Assembly (NCBI GenBank): GCA_023451825.1
Contig: JAEXYA010000024.1
Span: 1-64,000, forward strand
Direction of reading: 5' to 3'
Length of the DNA: 64,000 nt
Origin: Pseudomonadota bacterium
GTDB taxonomy: Bacteria > Pseudomonadota > Alphaproteobacteria > Rhizobiales > Xanthobacteraceae
Below the pieces are notes generated by a model. The model saw nothing but the letters and a program-made list of their open reading frames with translations, was not told the origin of the DNA and did not search any database. This document shows, one piece after another, positions 8,534 through 17,897 of this stretch. The position numbers and the translations under genes are program-made. How positions within the stretch are numbered: the stretch's first letter is position 1; every line of letters begins with the position of its first letter.

Positions 8534-8925
8534 CGAGCGAGCATGCGAAAGACTTCGGCAAGCGCAAGACGACCCAGCCCGTCTATGAAGAGCCATCGTC
8601 CCGCAAACGATCGAGCCAGATCGCCTTGCTGCTGATGGGGACCATGGCGGTGGGCGGCGGCGCTTATGCGCTGATGCCGAACGAGAAGTGCGATCCGAAC
8701 CGGCCGACCATCGATCAGCCCGGATGCCGGCAAAGCAGTTCGTCGTCATCGTCCGGCGGGCACTATTACGGTGGCAGCAGCGGAAGCAGCAGCAATTCTT
8801 CATCGTCGCGGGCGAACTTCACCAGCAGCACGTCGTCGAGCAGCAGCGTCGCAGGAAAGTCGTCGAGCACCGTTGCGCGCAACGGCTTTGGCTCATTCGG
8901 CTCGCACTTCTCGGGCGGCGGCTGA
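8530..8925 (+). CDS. Ser/Gly-rich membrane-anchored protein, YgiB/YjfM (DUF1190)-like
   Basis: The 131-aa product has a charged N-terminus, one hydrophobic segment (about 30-46), two Cys residues in a short CDPNRP...GC stretch, a long Ser/Gly-rich low-complexity region and a C-terminal RNGFG motif. The Cys spacing and the terminal GFG motif recall E. coli YgiB/YjfM. The ATG at 8530 overlaps the DUF350 stop and its TGA overlaps the next ATG (TGATG), so all three proteins are probably made together. Family assignment rests partly on gene order. Confidence 0.7.
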   Translation: MTSEHAKDFGKRKTTQPVYEEPSSRKRSSQIALLLMGTMAVGGGAYALMPNEKCDPNRPTIDQPGCRQSSSSSSSGGHYYGGSSGSSSNSSSSRANFTSSTSSSSSVAGKSSSTVARNGFGSFGSHFSGGG

Positions 8926-10082
8926 TGCAGCGGATCACTTGCAGCGAGCGCGACGACTGGCAGGCCACCGCAGAGAGCATGGGCTTTGCGTTTCACACCG
9001 ATGCCGGCGAACGCTACTGGGACGAACGCGCCTATTATGCTTTCACGCTGGACGAGATCGAGCAGCAGATCGAGGGGCCGACGGCAGAACTCAATGCCAT
9101 GTGCCGCGAGCTTGTCAGTCGCGCCGTCAAGGATGAGCGTTATCTGCAGCTGCTGAAGATTCCCAAGGCCTACTGGACCTATATCGCAGCGAGCTGGGCC
9201 AAGCCCGAGCCGAGTCTCTATGGCCGCTTCGATTTTTGCTTCGACGGCAAGGGCGCAGCCAAGCTGCTCGAATACAATGCAGACACGCCAACATCACTGT
9301 TCGAAGCGGCCGTGTTTCAATGGACCTGGCTCGAACAGGCGATCGAGCGGCAGATCATCCCGAAGCGCGCCGACCAATATAACTCGCTACACGAGAAGCT
9401 GATCGAGGCCTGGCGCAAGATCGGCGCGGGCAAGAAACTGCATCTCGCCGCGGGCATGGACAGCGCCGAGGATCGCGGCACGGTGGCCTATCTCGCCGAT
9501 GTGGCACAGCAAGGCGGACTCACGCCGGAGCTGATCGACATCACGCAGATCGGCTACACCGATGCCGGACATTTCGTCGACCTGAACGACGAACCGATCG
9601 AGCTGCTGTTCAAGCTCTACCCGTGGGAGTGGATGTTCCGCGAAACATTCGGCGGCAAGCTGAAGGGAGCATCGACCAAGTGGATCGAGCCGCCATGGAA
9701 GGCCATCCTTTCCAACAAGGGCATCCTGCCGCTGCTCTGGTCGATGTTTCCGAAACATCCCAACCTGCTGCCGGCCTATTTCGATGAGGATGCCGCAGCG
9801 AGCGCGCTTGGCACGTCCTATGTGCGTAAACCGCTCTATTCGCGTGAAGGCGCGAATGTGACGCTGGTGAGCGGCGGCAGCGCCATCAACGCGCAGCCCG
9901 GCCCCTATGGCGAGGAAGGTTACATCCGGCAGATGCTGATGCCGCTGCCGGATTTTTCCGGCAACTATCCGGTCATCGGCAGCTGGCTGGTGGATGAGAC
10001 GCCGTGCGGCCTCTCGATCCGCGAGGATGAGAACCCGATCACGGGGAATACGTCACGGTTCGTGCCGCATGCGATTTTGTGA
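8925..10082 (+). CDS. glutathionylspermidine synthase family ATP-grasp protein (YgiC/YjfC-like)
   Basis: The 385-aa protein matches the synthetase half of glutathionylspermidine synthase, an ATP-grasp ligase. Visible signatures are LLEYNADTPTSLFEAA in the middle, the WKAILSNKGILPLLW region, and the C-terminal YVRKPLYSREGANV and FVPHAIL motifs. It lacks the amidase domain of E. coli Gss, as do YgiC and YjfC, which in E. coli do not make glutathionylspermidine; the substrate is therefore unknown. The start at 8925 is coupled to the preceding stop. A longer frame from 8688 only overlaps the previous gene. Confidence 0.88.
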   Translation: MQRITCSERDDWQATAESMGFAFHTDAGERYWDERAYYAFTLDEIEQQIEGPTAELNAMCRELVSRAVKDERYLQLLKIPKAYWTYIAASWAKPEPSLYGRFDFCFDGKGAAKLLEYNADTPTSLFEAAVFQWTWLEQAIERQIIPKRADQYNSLHEKLIEAWRKIGAGKKLHLAAGMDSAEDRGTVAYLADVAQQGGLTPELIDITQIGYTDAGHFVDLNDEPIELLFKLYPWEWMFRETFGGKLKGASTKWIEPPWKAILSNKGILPLLWSMFPKHPNLLPAYFDEDAAASALGTSYVRKPLYSREGANVTLVSGGSAINAQPGPYGEEGYIRQMLMPLPDFSGNYPVIGSWLVDETPCGLSIREDENPITGNTSRFVPHAIL

Positions 10083-10105
10083 CTCGGATGATCGACACGC
10101 TTTGC

Positions 10106-10230
10106 CTGTCACCACCCGCGAAAGCGGGTGGTCCAGTAAACGCAGCTGCAACAGCTTCATCATCTTAGACGGTGTGTACTGGATCGCCCGGTCCTAGCGC
10201 GCAATTGCGCGCAAGGCCGGGCGATGACAG
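10106..10230. repeat. dispersed double-hairpin repeat, family B, copy 1
   Basis: The element begins CTGTC and ends GACAG. It contains two hairpins (CACCCGCGAAAGCGGGTG and a GATCGCCCGG / CCGGGCGAT stem) joined by a CCAGTA...TACTGG pair. A related copy lies at 54680-54766. It sits between the convergent ends of the GspS-like gene and cheR. Confidence 0.75.
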
Positions 10231-10239
10231 TTGAGTGCG

Positions 10240-11118
10240 TCAGCGCACCGGCATCGCCGTCTTCAACCCCACCGCGCCCATCGGCGGCACGATCGACGGA
10301 GCAGCGCGCATCGCCGTCGGGCGATACAGGCCACGCTTGTCGGCATGCGGCTTGAACGCATCGGTCAGGCCAACCACCGTCTCGGCGGCGCCGAGCGCGA
10401 GGAAGCCATCCGGCTCCATGCATTTCGCGAGGCGGCCAAAAATCTGCGACTTCATATCCTGATCGAAATAGATCAGCACGTTGCGGCAGAAAATGATGTC
10501 AAACTTGCCGAGATGCGAGAAGTCGGTGAGCAGGTTCAGCGGCTTGTACTGGATCATGGCGCGCAGTTCTGGCGCAATCTGCCACATGTCGCCGATCTGC
10601 TTGAAATACTTCACCAGCAACTGGATCGGCAGCCCGCGCTGCACCTCGAACTGGGTGTAAAGGCCGGCCTTCGACTTCTCCAGCACCTGCTGCGAAATAT
10701 CGGTGCCGACGATCTCGATGCGCCAGCCGGACAGCTGTGCGCTCATTTCCTTGATCACCATGGCGATCGAATACGGCTCCTGCCCCGTCGAGGCAGCGGC
10801 GCACCAGATGCGCAGGCTACGACGTGCGCTACGCGCCTGGATCATCTCCGGCAGCACGACGTCGCGCAGGTGATCGAACGGCATCTTGTCGCGGAAGAAG
10901 AAGGTCTCGTTGGTGGTCATCGCCTCGACCACTTCGCCGCCGAGCATCGAATTTCCCGCTTTGATCTTCTGGACGAGATCATCGATGCCGTTGAGATTGG
11001 CCTTGCGGGCCAGCGGCACCAGGCGGCTCTCGACGAGATAATGCTTGTCCGCCGACAGATCGAGGCCGGACTTTTCCTTCAGAAACTTGCGGAGGAAATC
11101 GTAATCGGCGGGGGTCAT
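10240..11118 (-). CDS. cheR: chemotaxis protein methyltransferase CheR
   Basis: CheR methylates glutamates of chemoreceptors using S-adenosylmethionine. The 292-aa protein has the N-terminal helical domain ([19 protein letters not shown]), the TNETFFFRD motif, the SAM-binding loop ([16 protein letters not shown]), the GTDIS motif and the [14 protein letters not shown] motif. Its ATG overlaps the cheB stop by four bases. It is the last gene of the che operon. Confidence 0.96.
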   Translation of the reverse strand: MTPADYDFLRKFLKEKSGLDLSADKHYLVESRLVPLARKANLNGIDDLVQKIKAGNSMLGGEVVEAMTTNETFFFRDKMPFDHLRDVVLPEMIQARSARRSLRIWCAAASTGQEPYSIAMVIKEMSAQLSGWRIEIVGTDISQQVLEKSKAGLYTQFEVQRGLPIQLLVKYFKQIGDMWQIAPELRAMIQYKPLNLLTDFSHLGKFDIIFCRNVLIYFDQDMKSQIFGRLAKCMEPDGFLALGAAETVVGLTDAFKPHADKRGLYRPTAMRAAPSIVPPMGAVGLKTAMPVR

Positions 11119-12290
11119 GAACGATCTCCAGAAAACAGGCGGGTAATTTTTGCGCCGATCTGATTGAGCGGCAAAATAGCAGAGCAGATCCCGGCATTGG
11201 CAGCGGCGCCGGGCATGCCCCAGACCACGCTGGAGGCCTCATCCTGCGCAATCACATTGCCGCCGGCCGCGACGACTTCCTTGCCGCCGCGCATGCCGTC
11301 CGAGCCCATGCCCGTCAGCACCACGGCGAGCACGCCGCCCTGCCAGACATCGATGCCCGAGGTGAACAGCGGATCCACCGCCGGCTTACAGAAATTCACA
11401 GGCGGACCGTCATCGAGCGCGATGACGATATTGGCGCCCTGCTTGGCGGCGCGCATATGCTTGCCGCCAGGGGCGAGATAGATCGTGCCGGGCTTCACGG
11501 GCTCGCCGTCGATCCCTTCATGCGCCGGACGCTTGCTGGCGCGGGAAAGATGCTCGGCAAGAATGGTCGTGAACGTCGCCGGCATGTGCTGGGTGATCAA
11601 CACCGGTACGCGATCGATGACGGAGCCGATCTCGGCAACCAGCGCCATCAGCGCCTGCGGGCCACCGGTGGACGAGCCGATCAACAGCGCACGCGGCATG
11701 CCCGGGCTGAACGCGCGGGTCACCAGCTTGGATGGCGTTGCTGCGACAGGTGTCGGCGCAGAACGCGTCACCGGCGCGGCTGGTGCGGCCTGGGTGGTCG
11801 GTGCAAGCGAGGGGCTGGCCACCGACTTCAGGCGACGCACGCGCGCGCCGAGATGGCGGATCTTCTGCAGCAGATCGTGCTTGAAGATATCGGCGGCGGA
11901 GATTTCGCGGGTGCTTTCCGGCTTCGGAATGTAGTCGGCGGCGCCGAGCGACATCGCCTTGAAGCTGATCTCGGCGTTACGACGCGTCAGCGTCGATGCC
12001 ATGATGACGACCAGGTTGCGCTTTTTCGCCAGCAGCTGTGGCAGCGCGGAGATGCCGTCGAGGTCCGGCATTTCGATGTCGAGAATGGCGACATCCGGGC
12101 TGATGCGCTCGACCTGATTGACCGCGTCGAGGCCGGTCCGCAGCGAGCCGACCACTTTCATATCGGGCTCAGCGTCGATCCATCGCGAGATCAGGCCGCG
12201 AATGACCACCGAGTCATCCACGACCATCACGCGCAACGGCTCATAACGCGACTCGGCCACAGCCGGACTCATCACAGCAACACTCATCAA
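11115..12290 (-). CDS. cheB: chemotaxis protein-glutamate methylesterase CheB
   Basis: CheB removes methyl groups from chemoreceptors and is activated by CheA phosphorylation. An N-terminal receiver has phospho-acceptor D71 (AILDIEMP). A Pro/Ala-rich linker (about 158-190) leads to the catalytic domain with Ser207 (IGSSTGG), His235 (TQHMP) and a GMGSDG motif holding the catalytic Asp. The 391-aa length is normal. Start codons at residues 1, 2 and 7 are all possible. It is translationally coupled to cheR. Confidence 0.96.
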   Translation of the reverse strand: MMSVAVMSPAVAESRYEPLRVMVVDDSVVIRGLISRWIDAEPDMKVVGSLRTGLDAVNQVERISPDVAILDIEMPDLDGISALPQLLAKKRNLVVIMASTLTRRNAEISFKAMSLGAADYIPKPESTREISAADIFKHDLLQKIRHLGARVRRLKSVASPSLAPTTQAAPAAPVTRSAPTPVAATPSKLVTRAFSPGMPRALLIGSSTGGPQALMALVAEIGSVIDRVPVLITQHMPATFTTILAEHLSRASKRPAHEGIDGEPVKPGTIYLAPGGKHMRAAKQGANIVIALDDGPPVNFCKPAVDPLFTSGIDVWQGGVLAVVLTGMGSDGMRGGKEVVAAGGNVIAQDEASSVVWGMPGAAANAGICSAILPLNQIGAKITRLFSGDRS

Positions 12291-12387
12291 CTCACCAGAC
12301 GCAACACACGCAACAAATGCACTTCAACATAAAGGCATTAACTAAAAAGAATCGCGCCGGTACCTGAATCCGTACCGACGCGAAAAA

Positions 12388-12753
12388 TCAGATCAGGCCG
12401 ACTTCGGCGAATTTCGCAGAGACGATGTCCTTGTCGAACGGCTTCATGATGTACTCGTTCGCACCGGCATGCAGCGCGCGTGCAATATGCGCGACGTCAT
12501 TTTCGGTGGTGCAGAAGACGACCTTCGGCACATCGCCGCCGGGCATGCGGCGAAGATTGCGCAGAAACTCGTAGCCGTCCATCACGGGCATATTCCAGTC
12601 GAGCAGAACCGCGTCCGGAAGCTTGTGCTTGCACATATCCAGCGCTTTCTCGCCGTCCTCAGCCTCGGTGATCTCGAATTCGAGACCTTCGAGGATGCGG
12701 CGAGCGACTTTGCGGATGACGCTGGAGTCATCGACAACCAGGCATGTCTTCAT
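12388..12753 (-). CDS. cheY: chemotaxis response regulator CheY
   Basis: A single-domain receiver of 121 aa that carries the CheA signal to the flagellar motor. It has the acidic pair D8/D9, phospho-acceptor D52 (LLDWNMP), the Thr region FCTTEND and Lys in MKPFD. I chose the ATG at 12753 (MKTCLVV) because GTGAGG sits 5 bases upstream; the frame is open to 12780. It lies 68 bp after cheW in the same direction. Confidence 0.95.
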   Translation of the reverse strand: MKTCLVVDDSSVIRKVARRILEGLEFEITEAEDGEKALDMCKHKLPDAVLLDWNMPVMDGYEFLRNLRRMPGGDVPKVVFCTTENDVAHIARALHAGANEYIMKPFDKDIVSAKFAEVGLI

Positions 12754-12821
12754 GTGAGCCTCACTTTTCATGTCCCTCACGGGACACTTCCTCCGCGGAC
12801 AGGATCGTCCAATTGCCGGCT

Positions 12822-13298
12822 TTAGGCAGCCAGCTTGTCAGTCGGGATTTCAAGCACGCGATCGACGTCGAGCACGACCATCAGCTGACCATCGAGACGA
12901 TGGACGCCATCGGCCATCTTGGCCATGCGCGGATCGAGATTGACGGGGTTCACTTCACGGCTGTCATCGGCGAGCTTGAGCACTTCGCCGATGGAGTCGA
13001 TCAGCAGGCCGTAGGATTCGCCGCGCAGCTCGACGCCCACCGCCATCGGCGGCTTGCCGTCGTCGTTCTTCGGCAGGCCGAGGCGCGAGCGCATGTCGAT
13101 CGCGGTGACGATGCGGCCGCGCAGATTGAGCACGCCGGCGACGTCGCTGGACGCCAGCGGCACGCGGGTCAGGCGCTCCGGCATGAACACGTCCTGCACG
13201 CGCGAGATGGGCATGCCGAACAGCTGCCCCCCGATCATGGTGGTGACGTATTCGGTGACGGCGCCGTCGGCGGTATGGGTCACGTTGGTGGTGGTCAT
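12822..13298 (-). CDS. cheW: chemotaxis adaptor CheW
   Basis: CheW joins chemoreceptors to CheA. The 158-aa protein is one CheW domain: FGMPISRVQDVF, then VAGVLNLRGRIVTAIDMR, which is the characteristic LRG...D core, and GLLIDSIGEV. It lies 11 bp after cheA and upstream of cheY in one operon. Confidence 0.96.
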   Translation of the reverse strand: MTTTNVTHTADGAVTEYVTTMIGGQLFGMPISRVQDVFMPERLTRVPLASSDVAGVLNLRGRIVTAIDMRSRLGLPKNDDGKPPMAVGVELRGESYGLLIDSIGEVLKLADDSREVNPVNLDPRMAKMADGVHRLDGQLMVVLDVDRVLEIPTDKLAA

Positions 13299-13309
13299 CT
13301 CGGTTCCCC

Positions 13310-16057
13310 TTAAGCCGCCTGCTGGTGCACTTCAGTCGTCTGTTCCTTCAGCGCGGCGATCAGGCCGGGCCGGTCGAACTTGGCGACATAGTCATGGAAG
13401 CCGGCCTGGCGGCCGCGCTCGATCGCGGCCGGCGAGATCATCGCGGAGAGCGCGATGATCGGCGTCTGACCGTATTTCTGATCCGAGCGGATGGTCTCGG
13501 CGAATTCGAAGCCGTTCATGTCCGGCATTTCGATGTCGGTGAGGATGACATCGAATTCCTGACCCGAGCGCAGGACGGTGAGACCTTCCTGCGCATTGGT
13601 GGCGGTGCGAACCTTGTAGCCCGCGGCCTTCAGAACCGGCGACAGCATGTTGCGGAAGAAGGCGCTGTCATCGACCAGCAGCACCGACTGTGCCGAAGCC
13701 GAGACACGCATTTCCTTGCGCGAGAACCAGTCCGAGAAGGCCTGCGGCAGGAAGTGACCGACATCGATGACTTCCGTGGCGAGGCCCTTGATGACGGCCG
13801 AGCCGAGAATGCCTTCGCGGCCGGACGCCACTTCGATATGCAGGCGCTCTTCGACGATATCGACGATCTCATCGACCACGAGGCCCATGGAGCGGCCATC
13901 GTCGGCGAACACCAGGATCGGCTGGGTGCCGGATGTGCGAACGGTGACGTTCTCCATCTGCACCAGCGGCATCAGCTGATCGCGATACTGGACCATGTAG
14001 CGGCCGTTCGACAGTTCGACCTTGTCGACGCCGATCTCTTCGAGACGGGTGACGAGACCGAGCGGCACCGCCTTCGGCTGCGACGAGCCGGCGCGGAAAA
14101 CCAGCAGCGAGGTGAGCTGCTCGGCACCGAGCGCGCGCGCAGCGGCATGCTCGTCGGCAATCTCGCTCATGGACGAGGCCTGAGCGCCCAGCTCCTGCGC
14201 GATGCCATTGGGATCGACAATCATGATCACGGCGCCGTCACCGAGAATGGTGTTGCCCGAGAACATGTTGATGTGGCGCAGCTTGGTCGACATCGGCTTG
14301 ACGACGATTTCTTCCGTGTGGAAGACGCCGTCGACGACGATGCCGAAGGTCTGGTTGCCGACCTGGGTCACGACGATGAAGCCGTTTTCCGGATCGGTGG
14401 ACGTACCGTCATCGATCTGCAGCAGCTTCTTCAGATGCATCAGCGGCAGCAGCTTGTTGCGCAGGCGGAGCACCGGGGTGTCCTTGATGCGCTCGATGCG
14501 ATGTTCGGAATTGGCGCGCGCACGCACCAGTTCGACGACCGCGAGCTGCGGGATCGCAAAGCGATCGCCACCGGCTTCGACGATCAGCGCGGATACGATG
14601 GCGAGCGTCAGCGGGATCTTGATGGTGACGCTGGAGCCCTCGCCGGCCACCGACTTGATGTCGATGGTGCCGCCGATCTGGTCGATATTGGTGCGCACCA
14701 CGTCCATGCCGACGCCGCGGCCCGAGACGCTGGTGACAGCGGCTGCGGTCGAGAAGCCCGGCGCGAAGATGAATTTGTGGATCTGCGCTTCCGTCATCTT
14801 TTCGATGTCGGCTTCGGTGGCGAGACCGTTCGAGATCGCCTTCGCCTTGATCCGCTCGGTGTTGAGACCGCGGCCGTTGTCGGCGATGCAGATCAGGATG
14901 TGGCCGCCTTCATGATAGGCGGACAGACGGATCGTGCCCTGCTCCGGCTTGCCTTCGGCAGCGCGTTCGGCCGGGGTTTCGAGACCATGGTCCGCCGAGT
15001 TACGCACCATGTGCGTCAGCGGATCCTTGATCAGGTCGAGCACCTGGCGATCGAGTTCGGTATCGGCGCCATGCATTTCGAGTTCGATCTGCTTGCCGAG
15101 TTCACCGGCGAGATCGCGGACGATGCGCGGCAGCTTCTGCCAGGCATTGCCGATCGGCTGCATGCGCGTCTTCATGACGCCGTCCTGCAGTTCGGCCGTC
15201 ACGGTGGACAGGCGCTGCAGCGGCACCTTGAATTCGGTGTCTTCGTGACGACGCGAAATTTCCAGCAGCTGGTTGCGGGTCAGCACCAGCTCCGAGACCA
15301 TGGTCATCAGATGTTCGAGCGTGTCGACATTGACGCGGATCGACTGGTTGGCAACCTTGTCGGCGCCTTCCGGATGATCGACTTCAACGGCGGTCTTTTT
15401 CTTGGCGGCGGGCTTCGCAGCAGCAGCCGGCGCAGCAGGCTTCTGCTCGGCAACCGGCGCAGGTGCAGCGGGAGCCGGGGCAGCAGCGACCGGCGCGATG
15501 GCGGGCGCGGCGATGACCGGATGGATTTCGGTTTCGGTTTCCTGGAAAGCGCGCTCGAGATCGTCGAGCGAGACTTCGCCTGGACGCAGCTCGCGCTCCA
15601 GCGTCTGCACGACCAGCGGCGGAGAGTCCATGACGGGCGCAGGCGCCGCTTCTTCGGGAGCCGGGTTGTTCATCGCTTCCATGCCCTTTTCGACCATGTG
15701 ATGAAGCTCGCCGATGAGGTCCTCATCGACCCCCTCAGGTTCGGCTTCCGTGGCCTCGAGCTGGCCGAGAATGTCTTTAATGCGATCGATGGTGGTCAGG
15801 ATCAGCGTCACCGCTTCTCCCGTCACGGGCATTCCGTCACGGAATTTACCCATGAGCGTTTCGGCAGCGTGAGCCAGCGCCTCCAAACGAGGCAGGCCGA
15901 GAAAGCCGCAAGTACCTTTAATCGTATGAACAAGACGAAAAATATTATCGAGAATTTTCGCGTTATTCGGATCCTGTTCGAAACGGACCAGCTGATTGTC
16001 AACCGTGTCCAGGCTTTCGTTGGTTTCCGTCAAAAACTCGCGGAGAAGATCATCCAT
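13310..16057 (-). CDS. cheA: hybrid chemotaxis histidine kinase CheA with two CheW-like domains and a receiver
   Basis: CheA phosphorylates CheY and CheB in response to chemoreceptors. The 915-aa protein has an HPt domain with His44 (RLVHTIKGTCGF), a Pro/Ala-rich linker at about 135-230 in place of a clear P2 domain, the dimerisation helices (NVDTLEHLMTMVSELVL) and the ATPase domain (MVRNSADHGLE, GRGVGMDVV). Two CheW-like regulatory domains follow (IPQLAVVELVR; PLGLVTRLEEI), then a C-terminal receiver with acceptor Asp in VILTDIEMPDM. The extra regulatory domain and fused receiver, perhaps a phosphate sink, are its unusual parts. It is first in the che operon. Confidence 0.96.
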   Translation of the reverse strand: MDDLLREFLTETNESLDTVDNQLVRFEQDPNNAKILDNIFRLVHTIKGTCGFLGLPRLEALAHAAETLMGKFRDGMPVTGEAVTLILTTIDRIKDILGQLEATEAEPEGVDEDLIGELHHMVEKGMEAMNNPAPEEAAPAPVMDSPPLVVQTLERELRPGEVSLDDLERAFQETETEIHPVIAAPAIAPVAAAPAPAAPAPVAEQKPAAPAAAAKPAAKKKTAVEVDHPEGADKVANQSIRVNVDTLEHLMTMVSELVLTRNQLLEISRRHEDTEFKVPLQRLSTVTAELQDGVMKTRMQPIGNAWQKLPRIVRDLAGELGKQIELEMHGADTELDRQVLDLIKDPLTHMVRNSADHGLETPAERAAEGKPEQGTIRLSAYHEGGHILICIADNGRGLNTERIKAKAISNGLATEADIEKMTEAQIHKFIFAPGFSTAAAVTSVSGRGVGMDVVRTNIDQIGGTIDIKSVAGEGSSVTIKIPLTLAIVSALIVEAGGDRFAIPQLAVVELVRARANSEHRIERIKDTPVLRLRNKLLPLMHLKKLLQIDDGTSTDPENGFIVVTQVGNQTFGIVVDGVFHTEEIVVKPMSTKLRHINMFSGNTILGDGAVIMIVDPNGIAQELGAQASSMSEIADEHAAARALGAEQLTSLLVFRAGSSQPKAVPLGLVTRLEEIGVDKVELSNGRYMVQYRDQLMPLVQMENVTVRTSGTQPILVFADDGRSMGLVVDEIVDIVEERLHIEVASGREGILGSAVIKGLATEVIDVGHFLPQAFSDWFSRKEMRVSASAQSVLLVDDSAFFRNMLSPVLKAAGYKVRTATNAQEGLTVLRSGQEFDVILTDIEMPDMNGFEFAETIRSDQKYGQTPIIALSAMISPAAIERGRQAGFHDYVAKFDRPGLIAALKEQTTEVHQQAA

Positions 16058-16200
16058 GAAAGTAGGCCTTCACACAATCGGACCCCGCACCGTCGCGTGA
16101 CCCTTATCGAAGTAGTGCCACTCTCACCGCAAAGCGTTTAATATTAGTTGAGCATTCCGAGAAAGACCGAACGACAGACGTCGAACCAATCCGTGAAAGC

Positions 16201-16230
16201 AAAAACGGGCCGCCGAAATCGGCGACCCGT
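16201..16230 (-). terminator. rho-independent terminator of chpT
   Basis: Read on the minus strand, ACGGGTCGCCGA and TCGGCGGCCCGT pair across a 2-base loop and run into TTTTT. It lies 36 bases after the chpT stop and separates chpT from cheA. Confidence 0.75.
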
Positions 16231-16265
16231 AAAGAGTTCGTTAAATTAGCAGCGTCGCCGCGTCG

Positions 16266-16913
16266 TCAGGCCGCGGTCACCACAGCTGCTTCGTTCTCCA
16301 GAACCATCGTGATTTTCAACGCAGTCCCTTCGGCGAGCAGGCGCGTGTAGTAAGGCTGCACCGCATGCGCATCGATATTACCGACCTGCTCGGCCGTGAG
16401 CATATCGACGATGTTCTGCGGCAACCGCGCATTGATGCCCGTCGCGGTGATACGAAATCCCGTGGGCTCGCCTTCGCCAATCGGATCGACTTTCAAAACG
16501 CCGCCGCGCGGAATGGTCTGCTGCGCGATGATCAGCATGTTGAGCAACAGCTTCACCTTGTTCTTCGGCAGCAACAGGCGCGGCAGATTCCACTCGATCT
16601 TGGTCTTGTTGTCTTCCATGTGACCACGCGCCATGTTCTGCGCATCGCCCAGATCGATTTGTGCGCCAGCCGAACCGGCGGCCCCGAAAGCGAGACGACA
16701 GAACTGCAGACGCGCCGACGCCGTCTTCGCGCTCTTGCGGATGAGGTCGAGCGCAAACTCCCTGTCTTCGGGCTTCGGATTGTCGTCGAGCACTTCAAGT
16801 CCGTTGACGATGGCGCCGACCGGACTGATCAGATCGTGGCAGACCCGCGACGACAGCAGCGCTGCGAGTTCGAGTGCGTCGGGTGCCGGACCGGGCGAAG
16901 TTGCATCAGACAT
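16266..16913 (-). CDS. chpT: histidine phosphotransferase ChpT
   Basis: ChpT passes phosphate from the hybrid kinase CckA to CtrA (and CpdR). The 215-aa protein has the DHp-like start with phospho-His26 (SSRVCHDLISPVGAI, ALEL helix before it), then a degenerate ATPase-like domain (GGVLKVDPIGEGEPTGFRI). AGGAG lies 8 bases before the ATG at 16913, so this start is firm; the much longer open frame up to 18029 is not coding. It lies upstream of the che operon in the same direction but is separated from it by a terminator. ctrA is 8.3 kb away. Confidence 0.95.
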   Translation of the reverse strand: MSDATSPGPAPDALELAALLSSRVCHDLISPVGAIVNGLEVLDDNPKPEDREFALDLIRKSAKTASARLQFCRLAFGAAGSAGAQIDLGDAQNMARGHMEDNKTKIEWNLPRLLLPKNKVKLLLNMLIIAQQTIPRGGVLKVDPIGEGEPTGFRITATGINARLPQNIVDMLTAEQVGNIDAHAVQPYYTRLLAEGTALKITMVLENEAAVVTAA

Positions 16914-17066
16914 GGGATAGGCTCCTGAAGCCGCACGAATGAACGGCGAATCAAACATTTGCTCTTTGGTTTGATACACTGCACAGATCAGCCCGGCCAC
17001 CGCCGGACCCGTGCCCGTATGGGCGAGGAAACAGCCAAAATTACGAGCGAGACACGAAAGCTTGCC

Positions 17067-17897
17067 ATGACCACCGATTCGCGACCGCCTCTTGATATCG
17101 ACAGCGCCGCTGCGTTGCTGGAGCCGCTGACGCAGCTTGCGGTACAGGCCGGCGCGGCCATTCTCGCGGTCAACCGCACCGCCATGACGGTGGAAGGCAA
17201 ATCCGACGGCTCCCCGGTCACGCAAGCAGACCTCGCTGCCGACCGCGTCATCTGCGAAGGCCTGACACGGCTGTTTCCCGGCATCCCCACACTGTCCGAG
17301 GAGCGCCTTCATCTCGCCGAGCCGCCTTATGCAGGCGCCCTTTTCCTGATCGATCCGCTGGATGGCACCAAGGAGTTCGTCGCCGGGCGGCAGGAATTCA
17401 CCGTCAATATCGCGCTGATCGTCGATGGTGCGCCGCTGCTCGGCATTGTCGGAGCCCCCGCGCTCGGCTTGATCTGGCGCGGCCTCGTCGGCCGCGGTGC
17501 CGAACGCCTCGAAGTCAAACCGGACCTCTCGATCGGAAGATCGACCTCGATCAAGGCCCGCCAGTTGCCAGCGCCCGGCCAGCCATGGATTGCAGCCGTC
17601 AGCCGCTCCCATGGCGACACACGCAGCGAAGCGTTCATTGCCAGCCGACCTGGCGCGATGCGCCAGGAATTCGGCTCGGCGCTCAAATTTTGCCGGGTGG
17701 CTGAAGGTCAGGCGGACATCTATCCGCGATTGTCGCCAACCTGCGAATGGGACGTGGCAGCCGGCCACGCCGTGGTCGTTGCCGCCGGCGGCCATGTCGC
17801 CGACAGCCATGGTCATCCGCTGCACTTCGGCGGTCGGCGCGAAGATTTTATCGTTCCGGAATTTATCGCCTGGGGCGAGCGCACAACGCAGGATTAA
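17067..17897 (+). CDS. cysQ: 3'(2'),5'-bisphosphate nucleotidase CysQ / inositol monophosphatase family
   Basis: CysQ hydrolyses adenosine 3',5'-bisphosphate (PAP), a by-product of sulfate assimilation. The 276-aa protein carries the family metal site: E in SEE(R) near residue 75, the signature FLIDPLDGTKEF near 93-104 and the second motif CEWDVAAGHAVV near the C-terminus. Start is taken at 17067 (MTTDSRP); an ATG at 17019 is possible. The 3' end overlaps the convergent YHS gene by four bases. Confidence 0.9.
   Translation: MTTDSRPPLDIDSAAALLEPLTQLAVQAGAAILAVNRTAMTVEGKSDGSPVTQADLAADRVICEGLTRLFPGIPTLSEERLHLAEPPYAGALFLIDPLDGTKEFVAGRQEFTVNIALIVDGAPLLGIVGAPALGLIWRGLVGRGAERLEVKPDLSIGRSTSIKARQLPAPGQPWIAAVSRSHGDTRSEAFIASRPGAMRQEFGSALKFCRVAEGQADIYPRLSPTCEWDVAAGHAVVVAAGGHVADSHGHPLHFGGRREDFIVPEFIAWGERTTQD

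Noticed and set aside
13325..16141. 938-codon open frame on the plus strand opposite cheA
   Set aside because: It is the complement of a clearly coding gene in GC-rich DNA; the translation is His/Asp/Arg-rich with no domain.
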